Assembly: GCA_021014945.1 (NCBI GenBank)
Contig: MU266637.1
Location: 1 to 28,126 of the forward strand
Direction of reading: 5' to 3'
Length of the DNA stretch: 28,126 nt
DNA from: Leucogyrophana mollusca
Taxonomy: Eukaryota > Basidiomycota > Agaricomycetes > Boletales
Shown here: positions 1 to 11,076 of the stretch, one piece after another
How the letters are laid out: every line of letters begins with the position of its first letter
Position numbering within the stretch: position 1 is the first letter of the stretch
The notes under the pieces: generated by a model
What the model was told of the DNA's origin: nothing
Database searches by the model: none
Seen by the model: the letters and a program-made list of their open reading frames with translations, nothing else
Made by a program: the position numbers and the translations under genes

Positions 1-1
1 C

Positions 2-247
2 AACATAAGGAGTAGGAATACGGAAAAACAACATACCTCTCAGGCACACCAGGAGACCGCCGCGAAACCACTCGACGAAATACCCGTTATGTCTTTCTCT
101 GACCTTCACGAAACCTCCGAAAGATATGTCTCAAGCCTCCTCGTAAACATCCGTGGACCCTCTCCGGACTATGTCGATACGGACCCTCTCTGGACTATGG
201 GAGACCCGGGCTACGTCGATACAGAGGCCCAGAGGAGGCCGGGATGA
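2..247 (+). CDS. 3' end of an unrecognised gene (partial at left edge)
   Basis: One frame is open from base 2 to a TGA at 245-247 (81 codons). I do not recognise the family. The C-terminal part reads ...RGPSPDYVDTDPLWTMG and then GYVDTEAQ, so a short YVDT-containing motif occurs twice, matching the DNA repeat at 155-222. An ATG at 89 lies inside the frame, but the frame runs through it to the edge, so I treat this as the tail of a gene entering from the left. An intron acceptor-like CTCAG near 38-42 could mean the last exon starts there. The stop is only 105 bp before the next gene's start. A chance open frame of this length is possible. Confidence 0.35.
   Translation, partial: NIRSRNTEKQHTSQAHQETAAKPLDEIPVMSFSDLHETSERYVSSLLVNIRGPSPDYVDTDPLWTMGDPGYVDTEAQRRPG
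155..222. repeat. imperfect tandem duplication
   Basis: The run beginning GGACCCTCTCCGGACTATG (155) is repeated with one change from 181 (GGACCCTCTCTGGACTATG). Both copies end in TCGATAC (174-180 and 216-222), the second after an extra GGGAGACCCGGGCTACG-like insert. It encodes the doubled YVDT motif of the partial frame. Confidence 0.6.
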
Positions 248-352
248 CTGATCTCAAAGATCTATTCCCGCCGACAAGAAAACCCTATCATTTAGGTCGT
301 GGGAACCTCCCCAAAGTGCTGCCAAGGGTGAGTGGATCTGGCAGGTGATCAG

Positions 353-2238
353 ATGCACATCTTCGAAACTTTGGGCCTGAGGCTGCCCTTGAAGACGGTG
401 ACCCTTTTTGCGGGAGTTCCTTTTTACTGTGCCAACTTGGTGCACGCAAGACCGTCAATTGCAAGCCGTAAGTGCTCCCCCGTCTCTTTAACTTTAACAT
501 TGGTAGAACGCTAGCCTCAGAATCCAGCTTCCTCGTACCCGAACCACTTATTGCCCCCGTCCCTACGGCAGGTGATACCCTTGAAGTTGAACAATACCTC
601 GACAAACCACGCGTGACATTTCGAGTTGACGGCTCCTTCAAACTAACCGTTTTTTCTGACCTGCATTTCGGTGAAAATCCGTCTGAATGGGGACCTCAGC
701 AGGATGCCAACAGCACCTGTCTTATGGAACAGCTGCTCAATCTCGAGAAACCGGACTTCGTGTGCGTCATGCGCTGACCTGTTAGCCGGCCTGTCCGAGA
801 ATTCTTTCAGCTAATAATATAGCCCAGCGTTCTGAACGGCGACCTCATTACGGGAGAAAGTAAGTTCCAATGCGCCTAAGGCCAGCCAAATCGTAATCAT
901 GGGAAATTTCAGATACGTTCCGCGAAAATTCAACCTACCTCATTGACAAGGTTGTTGAGCCACTGCGCACAGCTCGAATGCCTTTTGCATCCACACATGG
1001 GGTTGGTCGTCCCTGCCTGACATTCTCAGCCGCATGTGTACTGACCGGTTGTATTTGGACCTTACTGATACCCGAAGAACCACGACAACCACGCTAATAT
1101 CTCACACTTTGAAGAAATTCAGCGCGAGCTACTTGTCGCCCCGACGAGTTACACGCGAACCGCCCCCCCCGGCGTGGGTGGCGATGGTGGGCCGGGCAAT
1201 TATTGGGTTCCTGTAAGTAGTAGGCGATTCTCGACGTCCGTTGGCTGAGTGGATATATTAGGTATACCGAGACGTGAAAGGTAAGACCTCAAATGCAATT
1301 CGCCGTGGTATGGAAGCGCCGAGCTCCTTCCGATCAGACCGCGCCCCAGTTCTGATCCTGTGGTTTTTTGACTCTCGCGGTAAGTCAGACCCCTGATCGC
1401 ACTGTTTGTTTTAGGACCACATAATACCTTGATTATATCTCAGGAGGTCGCTATCCAGGCGATGATAGTGCGCATATGCCTGATTGGGTGGATTCTTCCG
1501 TTGCGCACTGGATTAAATCGGAAACAACCGCGATGGACGCTGCTTGGGGCCCGGCAGAAACAAGAAGCGCACTGGCATTTGTGCACATACCTCCGTGCGC
1601 CAATTAAAATTTCCAAATCACCCTCGTTCATGACCACGGACCAAGATATGCTATTGAAGCTGTACAAGAGCATTTAAACAGCACCGGAAACCCTGGTCTC
1701 AATGGTGAGTGTCCGAGGATCAACCCGCACATTCTCAATAATCAATTGGGTCGTGTGCCAATGTTAGATGACAAACTTGGACCTGGGTCGACTCAAGCGA
1801 CGGAAGACCCAACGGCCAAAAACAAAGACTTGCCTTTCTGGAATTCACTCACTGAAAACGTCAAAAATCTGCGTGCTGTGATATCTGGCCACGGTGAGGC
1901 TGCCTCGCATTTTTTACCAGTTCTGTTCGTTCTCCTTTAGGTGTTAACGGCCCAACGATGTATCCCAGATCACGGAAATGAGTGGTGTGCTCGTGAGCCA
2001 ACGAAGAACGTTATATTTTGTTTCGACAAGCACTCTGGGTACGTGGCTGTTATCATGCAATCGCAGATCATCTCCTCACTCTGGATTAAGGTATGGAGGC
2101 TACACCCGCCAGGGCTGGGGCAGAGGCGTCAGGAGTCTGATCTTCGCGTCTCCTGATCCCTATCAGAGCATAGAAACGTACATCAGACTTGAAGATGGGT
2201 CGACCAAGGGTAGTGTGTTTCTCAGCGATGATTTTTGA
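353..2238 (+). CDS. secreted calcineurin-like metallophosphoesterase (Dcr2/purple-acid-phosphatase-like)
   Basis: Predicted to hydrolyse phosphate esters with a two-metal centre. My model has 12 exons: 353-467, 521-761, 828-859, 913-1001, 1078-1212, 1262-1280, 1338-1379, 1444-1594, 1646-1704, 1768-1893, 1969-2038 and 2091-2238. They total 1227 nt (408 aa), with every phase consistent. All family metal motifs are present in order: FSDLHFGE (Asp85, His87), NGDLITGE (Asp124), GNHDN (Asn160, His161) and GHDH (His336, His338). The start (ATG 353) gives a hydrophobic N-terminus that could be a secretion signal; the next ATG (472) would lose it. Exon 6 is only 19 nt. The 57-nt intron 1281-1337 is a multiple of three without a stop, so its retention would also keep the frame. 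Family assignment is firm; substrate is unknown. Confidence 0.87.
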
Positions 2239-3030
2239 TATTGCTACGCTCAGCTATCACAATAAATGATTCACCCTATGCATCCGCTGCATGAAAACTC
2301 CGACGTCATCGAAGTTCGGCCCAACCTGTGAGAAACCCCGACTGCATGGTCACCCATCGAACTGCACTCCCCTCCAAGAAGCCACTTCCCCCTTGCTGTT
2401 CACCCAAGACCACGGACCGTGGGTGAAGCCTGGAATATCGCAAGGATTCACTCAAATAGCATCGCGTTCTCCCAGCCCTGCCGGCTCTCAGAGTCTTGAT
2501 GAAGGCCCAGGAGTCCGGAAAGTTGGACAGGGTTATCACCGTTGGTAGACAATTCGTTCCGCCGTCCCGACAGAGATCCTGAAAGTCTCAAATTCCTTCG
2601 TGTGCTCTCTAGTCGCCAGTCTCAGGCGCATGTCAAACTGTTTGCCAAGCGTCCATCATGACGAGGTGTCACGCCTAATAGTAATCCCGCAACCACAGTA
2701 TCAACCGCTGGCAAAGCCAAAGACATTTATAGCCAGTCAACAACCATACAATCTAGGCGGTCCGTGCAAAGTGTGTGGAGGAAATACATATGATCTCAGG
2801 CTAGGGACCACGCTACATAGACTGTCGGAAGTCCGCACAAGCGTTCTAGACAAGATGGATAGTGTAGACTGTGTACTAGTAAACAGTCGGTCCAAGCAAT
2901 GACACAGATGCTGATGGAGGCCGCCCCACGCGGAATACGCGAATGGTTCGGGATGGTCGTACTCTTGATATATGAGCATGGGTTTTGGTCTCATCTAGGT
3001 TTGTCGAACCGCGCGGGCGTTGACAGCAAA
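2239..3030. other. intergenic, no supported gene
   Basis: Open frames here (for example 2291-2548 and 2600-2902 on +, 2737-2994 on -) show no recognisable domain and no coherent intron structure. The stretch separates the convergent phosphoesterase and FHA genes. Confidence 0.5.
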
Positions 3031-3514
3031 TCAAAGACCGATCAATGTGACTGTCGCCTCTATAGGTTTTAGTTGGTCCTCGGTTATGTGGCTAGGGGTG
3101 CTTGACGACCGAAGCAGCCGTGCACCGAGAGTCTGTAGAGAATTAGACTAAGGATGTGGCGCAACATGGACGTGCTTACGATGGTATCGCCGTTCTGCAA
3201 TAGAGTCTGTTGTTCTGCTTGAACGCCGTTGACAAACGTCCCGTGAGACGAACGGCGGTCTCGTATTAACACCTATGTACCCAATCAGTTCGGCCGGGCG
3301 CGCTAGTACGTCACCGCCTACGAACCTGCCTGTCTTGCATCCATATCTCTGCATGTGGCGTGCTGAGGGACACTGGTGCTCCATTTCTCGAACCGAGCAG
3401 ATCCGGTCCCAAGGATGTTCTGTTGTTTTGTGAAAGAGATATCCGTTTGGACTGAAATGGGAAGCTATTTGTGGTTGGGGACAGAGTGATGGATGGGGCG
3501 ACGCTGCCAGTCAT
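3031..3514 (-). CDS. small FHA-domain protein
   Basis: Minus-strand gene with three exons, 3514-3326, 3272-3180 and 3132-3031, joined by phase-0 introns of 53 and 47 nt; 384 nt, 127 aa. The protein is almost entirely a forkhead-associated domain, which in known families binds phosphothreonine peptides. It shows the second half of the fold clearly: STPHAEIWMQ, then LIRDRRSSHGTFVNG (Ser/His/Asn-Gly signature) and LLQNGDTI. The first intron splits the domain exactly before VLIRD. The usual N-terminal GR is weak, reading LGS before RNG, so phosphopeptide binding is uncertain. Many fungal FHA proteins continue into a coiled coil; this one stops shortly after the domain (VTLIGL), so it may be a short family member or a truncated one. 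ATG 3514 or 3523 could be the start. Confidence 0.72.
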
Positions 3515-4917
3515 GAAGCTCATGGTAGAACAGATTGGACGGGTGAACAAAAAGATTCTTGTGAAATGGATGGAGGTGGATAGTTTGCCAGCCAACCATT
3601 TCCTTTGCGCCAGACTTTATACCCTCGTACTGGATCGTCACAAGGCAACGGCGTCTGAAACGATCTGAGGTATTGGTGGGGGGTACTTCATCAGGCCCGG
3701 CTGTGCTTCTGGAATTCCACATCTCGGCCTAATTCTTCGACACAGTCCCCGAAATGCGGGCTTCATATCACCCAGAACCGGCGAAGCATCGTTTCTGATA
3801 TGCGAGCGGAGTCCCTCGATTCACCGGACTTGGGAGTGCCTGTCAACGCAGGTGCATGTTAACGGTTAATTTGCCGCAGCGCATGCTTGTGGGAGATACT
3901 TTACGAAAGCTGATTGTCTGGCAAGTGATGTCCACCTCTGCCTCGTGGAGTCGACCTTGTCATAAAAAATGACTGATAGTATACCTTTTCGAGATGGCAT
4001 ATAGTCTTATTACAGGGATCCAGTAGCGTACAGCCCGAAAATACGGGGGCCTTGACGGCGTCTGGCACCTACAGGTTAAGGCATAAGGACGCCACCAACT
4101 TTTGTTATGTGGACTAGTTTGTGAAGAACCCTCGGCATTCCGAAAAGGCCTCTTTGTGTTTCTACAGAGCGATAGCGAACGGTAAAATGCCCTGGCTTGA
4201 ACAATGGCCAGACATTCCACATACCTCCATCAGTGGTTGCTCTAGTCAGCCGATGGCAGCCGTGACAGACAGCCCAGTGATCAGGTGGGTTAAGTGCTGT
4301 GGATGAAGAGGACTCGCCTAGCCGAGGGCACTGGAAGATTGCACCATGATAGGAATTGATCAGGTTACAGTTCACATGCGCCCTCGGAATGTCAATTCTA
4401 CATCACATCACTCCTTGGAGATAACAGGAGGTTGCGGAGTGGGATCCGGTGACCCTCAAACGGGTGGGACTTCTATAAGCGCATTGAACACCGAGAATGA
4501 TTACACATAGAATAGAATAACATGTGTAGAATGAGCCGTGGAGGTCACCATGATGAGCCCGGTTCCGTGCCAGATCAAAAGTTAAAGCCAATTTGGTCAA
4601 GCAGGCGTTCCTCGATGCTTCTGATGAGGCTCCAGAGTCCAGAACTGCTGGATATTAATCTGGGGTGCAAAGGGGGATGTGTCTGAGGTCAAAGAGATAC
4701 CAAAATGTTAAACAAGTTGTCCCCCTCATTGAGAATGAGATCTTGAGAGCATGGATTGAGAGGAACAATTGATGTCTTAGATGTCCCGTGATGCATCCGG
4801 TGCCAGAGCGAATAACTTTAGGGCCGGCTGCAGACGCGAGACTCGCGAGATATCGAACTTTTTGACCAAGCGCTACAGTGCACTTAAGGTATAATCTTGA
4901 CGAGAACTGCTTGCACT
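3515..4917. other. intergenic, no supported gene
   Basis: This holds the divergent upstream regions of the FHA gene and MRPL3. The longest frame (4076-4375, -) contains two Cys-x2-Cys/His-like spots but no domain I can name, and I found no intron-joined extension. A degraded gene here cannot be excluded. Confidence 0.4.
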
Positions 4918-6119
4918 ATGTCTCGCTGCTTCAGTGCACCTGTGCGGGCTTCACGACACGTAAAATCCGCGTGTGCACCGCCGCGGACGCTGCCAGGTCA
5001 GACAGGGAAAATTTACTTTTTGGCAGACCCATTGAAGTTGTTACACCTAGTGCACAGACGCGACATTCACTCCAGGGCAAAAGTCACATCAACCTTGACG
5101 AAAACTTCATTTATATCCGGATTTGGGCTTTCCTCGAGGTACTCGCACTCGTTGGTCTCGGAACAGACTTCTGGTTCGGGGCCAGCCTCCGTGCCGTCGG
5201 TCGAACAGCATTCCGAGGGTCCCTTTGTTCAGAATAGTGCTCGATGTGCTGCACATCTGAATGGCGTGTTTCCATCCCTCCAGTTTCCCCCAGAACTTGC
5301 CCAACGTATTCTGACTCATGGCAGTCACAAGGCTGCCATCCATGGACATAATGGGCGCCTTAGTTTTGTTGGTATGTGTGCAATGCTTGTCAGTAGGCTT
5401 ATATTCGCTCACTGCGATCGCGTACACCTCGTCTATTTTTCTCACTCTACGTGATTACAAAGGCCGTCGTGTGCTTGAGACGTACTTTCTTCTCTTTCTT
5501 CACTCAGTCGCGCGGAACCAACATCGCTACGATTACGAGATTCTAGCTTCTCGAGCTCTAAATACCTATTTACTTGGAGAGCACGTTGCTCCCAAGTGGT
5601 CTCTAGGCTGCGTCCTGCGCTGGGTTCCAACTGTCTCCTCGGATGTGTTGCGGACGCACACCGGTTCTACTTCATCAAGGAATCCAGACGCTGAGTTACA
5701 AACTGCACTGTCGGCCAATCCCGGTGTCATCAGAAGTGTCGGTTTGTACAAGGTCATGGGGGACGCTGTACAAGCTGTTATGGGAGGAATCTATCACCAA
5801 TTTGTGAGCTCAGTTTCTCTCTCGGCGATAACGCTCGTTGATCATATTGCGTTCCCGCACACGAACCTCTCGCACGTGAACATCATAAATGAATTAGGGT
5901 GGTTCCGTCGCCCATCGAGTTTTCCACACACGACTTCTACCACACGTCCTATTGCCAGGAAAGGCTGAGGGGCTCCCCGCGGAGTTTCATCAAAGAGCGC
6001 TCGACATTTGTGAGCGCATGGGTGGCACTGATGGGAGTCTTTTACTGGAGGGTCCTTCGTCCAAGAAGCCCGCACCGGAGCTAGAGTTGGCGGAAGTAGT
6101 ACACGAAAGTATGGTGTAA
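4918..6119 (+). CDS. MRPL3: mitochondrial large-subunit ribosomal protein L3 (mL44/RNase III-like)
   Basis: A structural protein of the mitochondrial large ribosomal subunit built on an RNase III fold. Exons 4918-5371, 5463-5803 and 5898-6119 total 1017 nt (338 aa), with consistent phases and GT-AG introns of 91 and 94 nt. The first ~110 residues are basic, Ser/Thr-rich and lack similarity I can see, as expected for a mitochondrial targeting leader. The RNase III-like part starts near FPPELAQRILTHGSHK, continues HNGRLSFVGRRVLE, then YKVMGDAVQAVMGGIYHQFGG, and ends with a helix containing HTRLLPHVLLPG. The catalytic acidic residues of true RNase III are replaced (NERLEFLGD becomes NGRLSFVGR; the late Glu becomes Gln), as is known for the ribosomal members. 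ATG 4918 is preferred over other frames because it runs unbroken into the domain; an extra intron in the leader is possible. Confidence 0.85.
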
Positions 6120-6194
6120 GTCAACTCTGGTCCCAGCGACTGATTTCCGTGGCTGATGTGCGGGCTCTTGCTTAGATAGCATCTAGACATCATT

Positions 6195-6362
6195 TCATAC
6201 CTCTTGAATACGTCTATCTTCACAGGCCACACTAATATTGAGGAAATCTGAGACTTCCATTACATGGTCCACCTGCCTGCCCTTTGGATCTGTGTTCACC
6301 ATGTTTCGGACAACTTTACAGGTGGTTAAGCAGTCCCCCTCATGATGAACGATCACGTCAAC
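6195..6362 (-). other. possible last exon of an unrecognised convergent gene
   Basis: Reading the minus strand from an acceptor-like TTTTCGTAG (6363-6371) gives 55 codons to a TGA at 6195-6197: VDVIVHHEGDCLTTCKVV, then a segment with DPKGRQVDHVMEVSDF. The composition looks protein-like, but I do not recognise it and could not join it in frame to an upstream exon. A donor after GATG (near 6510) is off by one base. It could be a relic. Confidence 0.25.
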
Positions 6363-8053
6363 CTACGAAAACAAGTGCTATTGACGTGTTTTCGATATGG
6401 TTTTCGACGCTATAATCGGGCGTTCAATGTCCCCGTCCAGCATCGGGTCCCGTCTACGGACCAAGTCAAAAGGGGTCACAACAGGCAGTCAATAATTTTG
6501 TGATTACCATCTAGCATCTCATCTCCATTGGCTTCTAATTCCCATCGTCTCCAGGCTGAAATGAATACATGCCGGCACGACTAACCAGCCGCGATGTTGA
6601 TTAGCTTTGGAGCAAATGAAAGACCCACTTAGCTCCCCATCACTCGTTATTGGGTACGGAACTATTGCTGTGCACCTTGGTCATTGGTGGAGAGTTTACC
6701 GCCCTTCAACGAGTCTTTGTTCCGCCTCATTGCACATGGCTGCCCATTATCTCATCCTGCACTCAGCGCGTCGGAATGGTAGGGTGAGTGCTATCGATGC
6801 CGCGGTCCGCGGCTTCACATCCTAACCACGTGCTTGCAAGACGTGTCGACTTCTGTAATCTTGGTGTGCGCGCAGCATGTGCAGTGCACACACCAGCATG
6901 AGGACCTGGGCCCTCCAAATCATCACTGGTTGCGGTTTCTACGTGCCCAGTAACAAGTGCAGCGCAAGCCTCGTCAACATGATCTCTTCGGAAATTTTAG
7001 TCTTCATGCCCCGGCGGCCCGCACTTCGAAGAAATCGGCAACGTGTGCCCACGCTGCACCGCTCTGCGCCTGTATGTTTTGGCACCCAGGCAAAAGCGCC
7101 GTCGCGGAAAGGCCGTGGGCGTTTTAAGCTCGCGCTGCATGACGGCTGAAGGTACTGAAGCTAACCTTGACGCTTACGTTGATCTGCAGGTCCAGTACTA
7201 GCGTGTGGGCCATCAAATCGTCGCTGTGGGTGCTTGATCTTGCGTGTACGGGGACATTCGTCCCGGACTATGCCCATGTCACCAGCTGTCGTGGGTCACG
7301 TCTTCCTGCTTAACGCAGGAACGAACCCTGCCGACTGACTTCGGTTGTGTTGTGTGCGCGACGAACAAATCTGCACGGTCGTCCAGTTGATGCAAATGTC
7401 CTCCTGTATTCACATGTCTGTTAGCACCCTGTCGTGGATGTGCCTTCCCTGGCTGTGCAAGGTGAGGAACCACAAGTGGGTCGGGGCAAAGACCATTAAA
7501 GATTATGTAGCATATGGAGAATGCCACACTCACGAGGATGGCGCTTGCTGCTGCTATTACTGTGGTCCAGCATTTGACTGTCAAGGTCACAGTGATCCAT
7601 CGTCCGGGTCGGCGGAAATATAAACTGGAACACTTCGCTGAATTAAATGTGAATAGATTCTCAGACTGACCAGACACTGTAAAAGAGGCTCAACTAGTCT
7701 TCATGAACAGCAATCATGGGGTGAGGTGAGCCTCAGACAGTCACGTCGATATGGGCTATCCTTCAACCCACCAGTGACTCCGCTACCGAAACCAAAACTC
7801 GCTTGCATATTCCAGTCTGGGTAATTTGAGTACCCTGTGATGATTAACAGCAAACACCAAGATGAGTCCAGATACAATTCCATGACGCTCGGTAATTGGG
7901 ATTATCTCAGGGGCGACAGCGATGCCTCATTCACCAGCTAGGAATCACACGTTCGGAATAGAAAAGATCGCATTAAGGTATCCGTGTTATAAGGGTCAAC
8001 TTTTGCAGCTTCATCCACCCAATCCAGACCGACACCACGAAATCATTGTTCCC
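6363..8053. other. no supported gene
   Basis: Several frames of 60-130 codons occur (6607-6825, 6877-7149 and 7345-7623 on +; 7279-7677 and 7701-7883 on -). None has a domain or joins into a longer model. The minus frame 7279-7677 includes one hydrophobic stretch (IAAASAILVSVAFSICYIIF), but its surroundings look random. Old gene remains are possible. Confidence 0.4.
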
Positions 8054-8498
8054 TTACAAGCCAATGTTCAGGGGGCTGCAGCCTACGTTTGCGACACCAT
8101 TCTGTGGAGAGGAAACCGGTTCAATTTAACACCCAGGATAATGCGCAAATAAAAATACTTACGAAGTTGTTGTGAGTACAGCAAACAGGCTCTTGGTTTG
8201 CCTTGCAGCCACTGCCAGTGCCAACAGCGGTAATGGGAGAGCAGTCAACACCGATCAAGCCAGTGACATCACCGACTTTCAGGCCGAGCAAGGCCAGGAG
8301 GCCGCTCTTGTCTGCTTGCTGCACCTAAACATGCAATGAATCAGCATCTGAAGGGAGCGTGACAGCTCGGGAGGTCATGGAACTAACACTCTGGGTGCTG
8401 TTACAGCAGCTGGCGGAGCCGGTGTTGCACTGGTTGGTTTCACCAGCAATAGTGAGGACCGCGAGGGGGAGGAGAGCGAAGATGCGAGAAGCAATCAT
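8054..8498 (-). CDS. class I hydrophobin
   Basis: A small secreted protein that assembles into amphipathic films on hyphae, spores or fruit-body surfaces. Exons 8498-8388, 8324-8163 and 8101-8054 (phase-0 introns of 63 and 61 nt) encode 106 aa. The signal peptide is MIASRIFALLPLAVLTIAG. The eight cysteines follow the class pattern C-x6-CC-x32-C-x13-C-x7-CC-x10-C-x6: NQCNTGSASCCN, IGVDCSPI, GSGCKA, PVCCTHNN, NVGCSPLNIGL. The spacing after the first pair and the VGCSPLN ending are typical of class I. A TATAAA lies about 100 nt upstream, followed by a pyrimidine-rich leader, suggesting strong expression. A second, broken hydrophobin lies about 5 kb to the right in opposite orientation. Confidence 0.93.
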
Positions 8499-8593
8499 TA
8501 TGATTATGGGATGGGTCGAAGTCTGGTAGGTAAGAGAAGTGAAGATAGAATGGACTGTAGACCTGAGGAAAGCAATGTAAATTCAACGAGCTC

Positions 8594-8599
8594 TTTATA
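8594..8599 (-). promoter_or_regulatory. TATA box of the hydrophobin gene
   Basis: TATAAA on the minus strand, about 95-100 nt before the ATG at 8498. It is followed by a CT-rich stretch (about 8510-8575) of the kind seen at transcription starts of highly expressed fungal genes. Confidence 0.55.
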
Positions 8600-10860
8600 C
8601 CTGTCCAAATGTTCTTGGCACGGTGTTTAGTACGTTTCTCGCCTGCTTCAATATATGTTTTTAGTGGTTAGCGAGCTCTGGACTTCAACGGAGGTCGCTT
8701 GGCCCATCCGGCGGAGGCGGCAAAGGGCTGAGTCGGCAAGAGGGCCTGGGCGCTTTCGCGGACGCGCCGTCGCACGTGACCGCAATATTGTTCCATCTTG
8801 TGGGATCGACAGTCCTCAGACCTGTAGATCGTTCAGCGAGTGTTGATCATTCACCATTGGGCAGATTTACCATTGGGCAGAGCCACATGAAGGCCGTAGA
8901 CCATTGAACCAGATATATTCATATTCATATTTCGTGCTGCTGTTTGGCATCTAAACGAACCGTGCCGCGGGTTTGTCCAAGAATTGCTGAGTGTACCAAG
9001 TATTGACGCTTTTGGCGCCCGCGTGAGGGTCAGTATGCTTTTATCCCATTCCCTGAGTCCACGAATTATGCTAGGGGTCGACTATTAATGTATCATTCTC
9101 GTACTCCATGGTCACAAAGTAGAGTTTGAAAGCGATCCTAGGACGTTGGAAGGTTGCGATGAGGCTGGGAGGATTTCGCGGAGAAAGCTCGCAATGAACT
9201 ATCAAGCTTCGCCGCTTGCAGGTCGACCGCGCTCGTCGAAGAAGCGAGCACCTTGTGGGTTGAGAGGCAAAATGAAAATCGCGCAAAGGATGCAAGGTTC
9301 CGGATTGGTGGCAAGCGTCCATAGTGTGAGTGGAGACTGCCCGATTCTCAGGCTTTTGTGCGGGAAAACAGAAAAATACTCTAGAAAGCGTGACAACACC
9401 GCGGAGCTGACAATGAGTTTAGGCGTTAGGCTCCACGGATGTTCCAACAGTTTGTCTCACCGGTGCCGTTCAACGGAGCGGTTTAAAAAGGACGTTGCCC
9501 TCTGCGATTTACCGAGTAACAGTCATGGTGGATATGAATCCAGTATGTTTGGGCCAATGGCTTGATGATTGGCGCGAAATCAAAGTACAGAAGCCTCGCA
9601 TTTCGCCGACTGCGATGACATTCAGAGGAGCTTGAGACTTTGGACAACACGAAGGCGGTACCTGCGTTTGGAGATACCGTCCACTCAAATAGCCTGAGAG
9701 ATGGCGGGCTCGCCAGGCTGAAGCGAGTCGTTATATCATGTCAGAGCTGGATCCTACCTCAGCGAAGCATCATATAGACAATCCCGGCAAAATGGCCGGG
9801 GATCCTGATTGTTCTGGATAAGATTCTCCTTTTTAGAAAACATAAAAAGGAGCCGCTCTTTCCACACCTATGAGAATATGAACATGACGGCGAGCCTCCC
9901 TCAAGTCGATTTAGAACTTGGGAGGGATTGGGAGGAACGACATAGCATACAGACTATACACTGTACAGTCATGGTACCTAGCTTCCACTGCCAGGGCATT
10001 GGCACTGGCAGGGCAGCGCCACATTCCATTTTGCTAAGCCTGGAATGGTAATTTCCATTTATTAATAGGAGCCTGCAGAAATTAATTTTAGAATAAAACG
10101 GGACCTCTCTTCTCTCCCTTCGGATCGACTCCCAGTGCCACAAGTCTTGGATACTCACAAAAGGTGAGTCAAGGGGTTCTCTGCAAGAGACGAAGAATAT
10201 TGACAACGGTTTTTTGTCCTGGTCGTTGGCCCGTTGTACAGTCGCCAGAATAAAGTCTCGGCTTTGGGCCAGACCAACAGCGGAGGTATTTCAACATACC
10301 CGAACAGAGCAAACGGCTATTATAGCTCCACCTCTCGAGCTCCGCTTCCCATTCCTCAGCTTCGCCAATATTGTCTTCGTTCTACAACCTTGCGAGTTGC
10401 TAGCACAGAGCCTTCGGCGCCAGCTATTGCTTGCCCACCATCATAGGCACTGAAGATTACTCTCCGCCTTCGCCTGACTGTATCCGCTTTCGCGGGGTAG
10501 CGGTGCTTGCAAAGCCAAGTTTCGTCGTCATACCATAACGCGAGTCGCCAAGCGTCCAACTCCACGAGCCATTCCTTAGACAGCAAAAGCCCTGTATACT
10601 CGTGAGTGTATTGCTCCCATAAATAGGTGGGGCTCTGTACTCACACATCGTCGTCATATATAGCGCCCTCCTGCCGCACTTTTTCGACGAAAGAAGGTTT
10701 TGCCGATTTTCTGTCTCACCCGTACCATACGGACCACGTCCAGACAAAGTAGCCAGGACCAAGATATCACAACCATCTGACCTACGCTCAGCGTGAGTTC
10801 TACTTATCAGATTCCGAGACCTACCTAAACAGAAATATCGCACGCAGTTTTGGCTCATTC
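8600..10860. other. long stretch without a supported gene
   Basis: Frames up to 139 codons exist (9146-9565 +, 10457-10858 -), but they are basic, low-pattern translations with no domain. The only structure I see is a pair of neighbouring hairpins, 9988-10011 (CTGCCAG/CTGGCAG) and 10022-10047 (CATTCCA/TGGAATG), perhaps the remains of a small mobile element. Confidence 0.4.
9988..10047. repeat. two adjacent inverted repeats
   Basis: CTGCCAG (9988-9994) pairs with CTGGCAG (10005-10011). CATTCCA (10022-10028) pairs with TGGAATG (10041-10047). Each is a 7-bp perfect stem with a 10-12 nt loop. Confidence 0.5.
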
Positions 10861-11076
10861 AGTCATCAGACCGCTCTGTTGTTACACAATTCGTCAGCCC
10901 GCCATCTTTTGCTGCTTCATCTTCGACTGCATTTATCGGTTGGATCACTACTGTTCCAGCTGATCCGTGTGGTGTTGTGACTACGAACTAGTTGCAGCAT
11001 ACCCGCCGCTTGCCTTAGCACGTGCCTCCGTTTCTTGCACATCTTCCATCCCGACCCTCGTTATTCATCACGCAAG

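Noticed and set aside
4897..5454. Long unspliced frame running past 5371 as a separate protein
   Set aside because: The part after 5371 is the first MRPL3 intron; the family sequence resumes at 5463 with matching phase.
7279..7677. 132-codon minus frame with a hydrophobic segment as a membrane protein
   Set aside because: Only one hydrophobic run, no family motif, no intron-joined context, and a comparable frame on the opposite strand.
9146..9565. 139-codon frame as a basic protein gene
   Set aside because: No domain, splice sites or promoter, and a composition like random translation.
10457..10858. 133-codon minus frame as a gene
   Set aside because: No recognisable motif; it lies in the upstream region of the UBL3-like gene.
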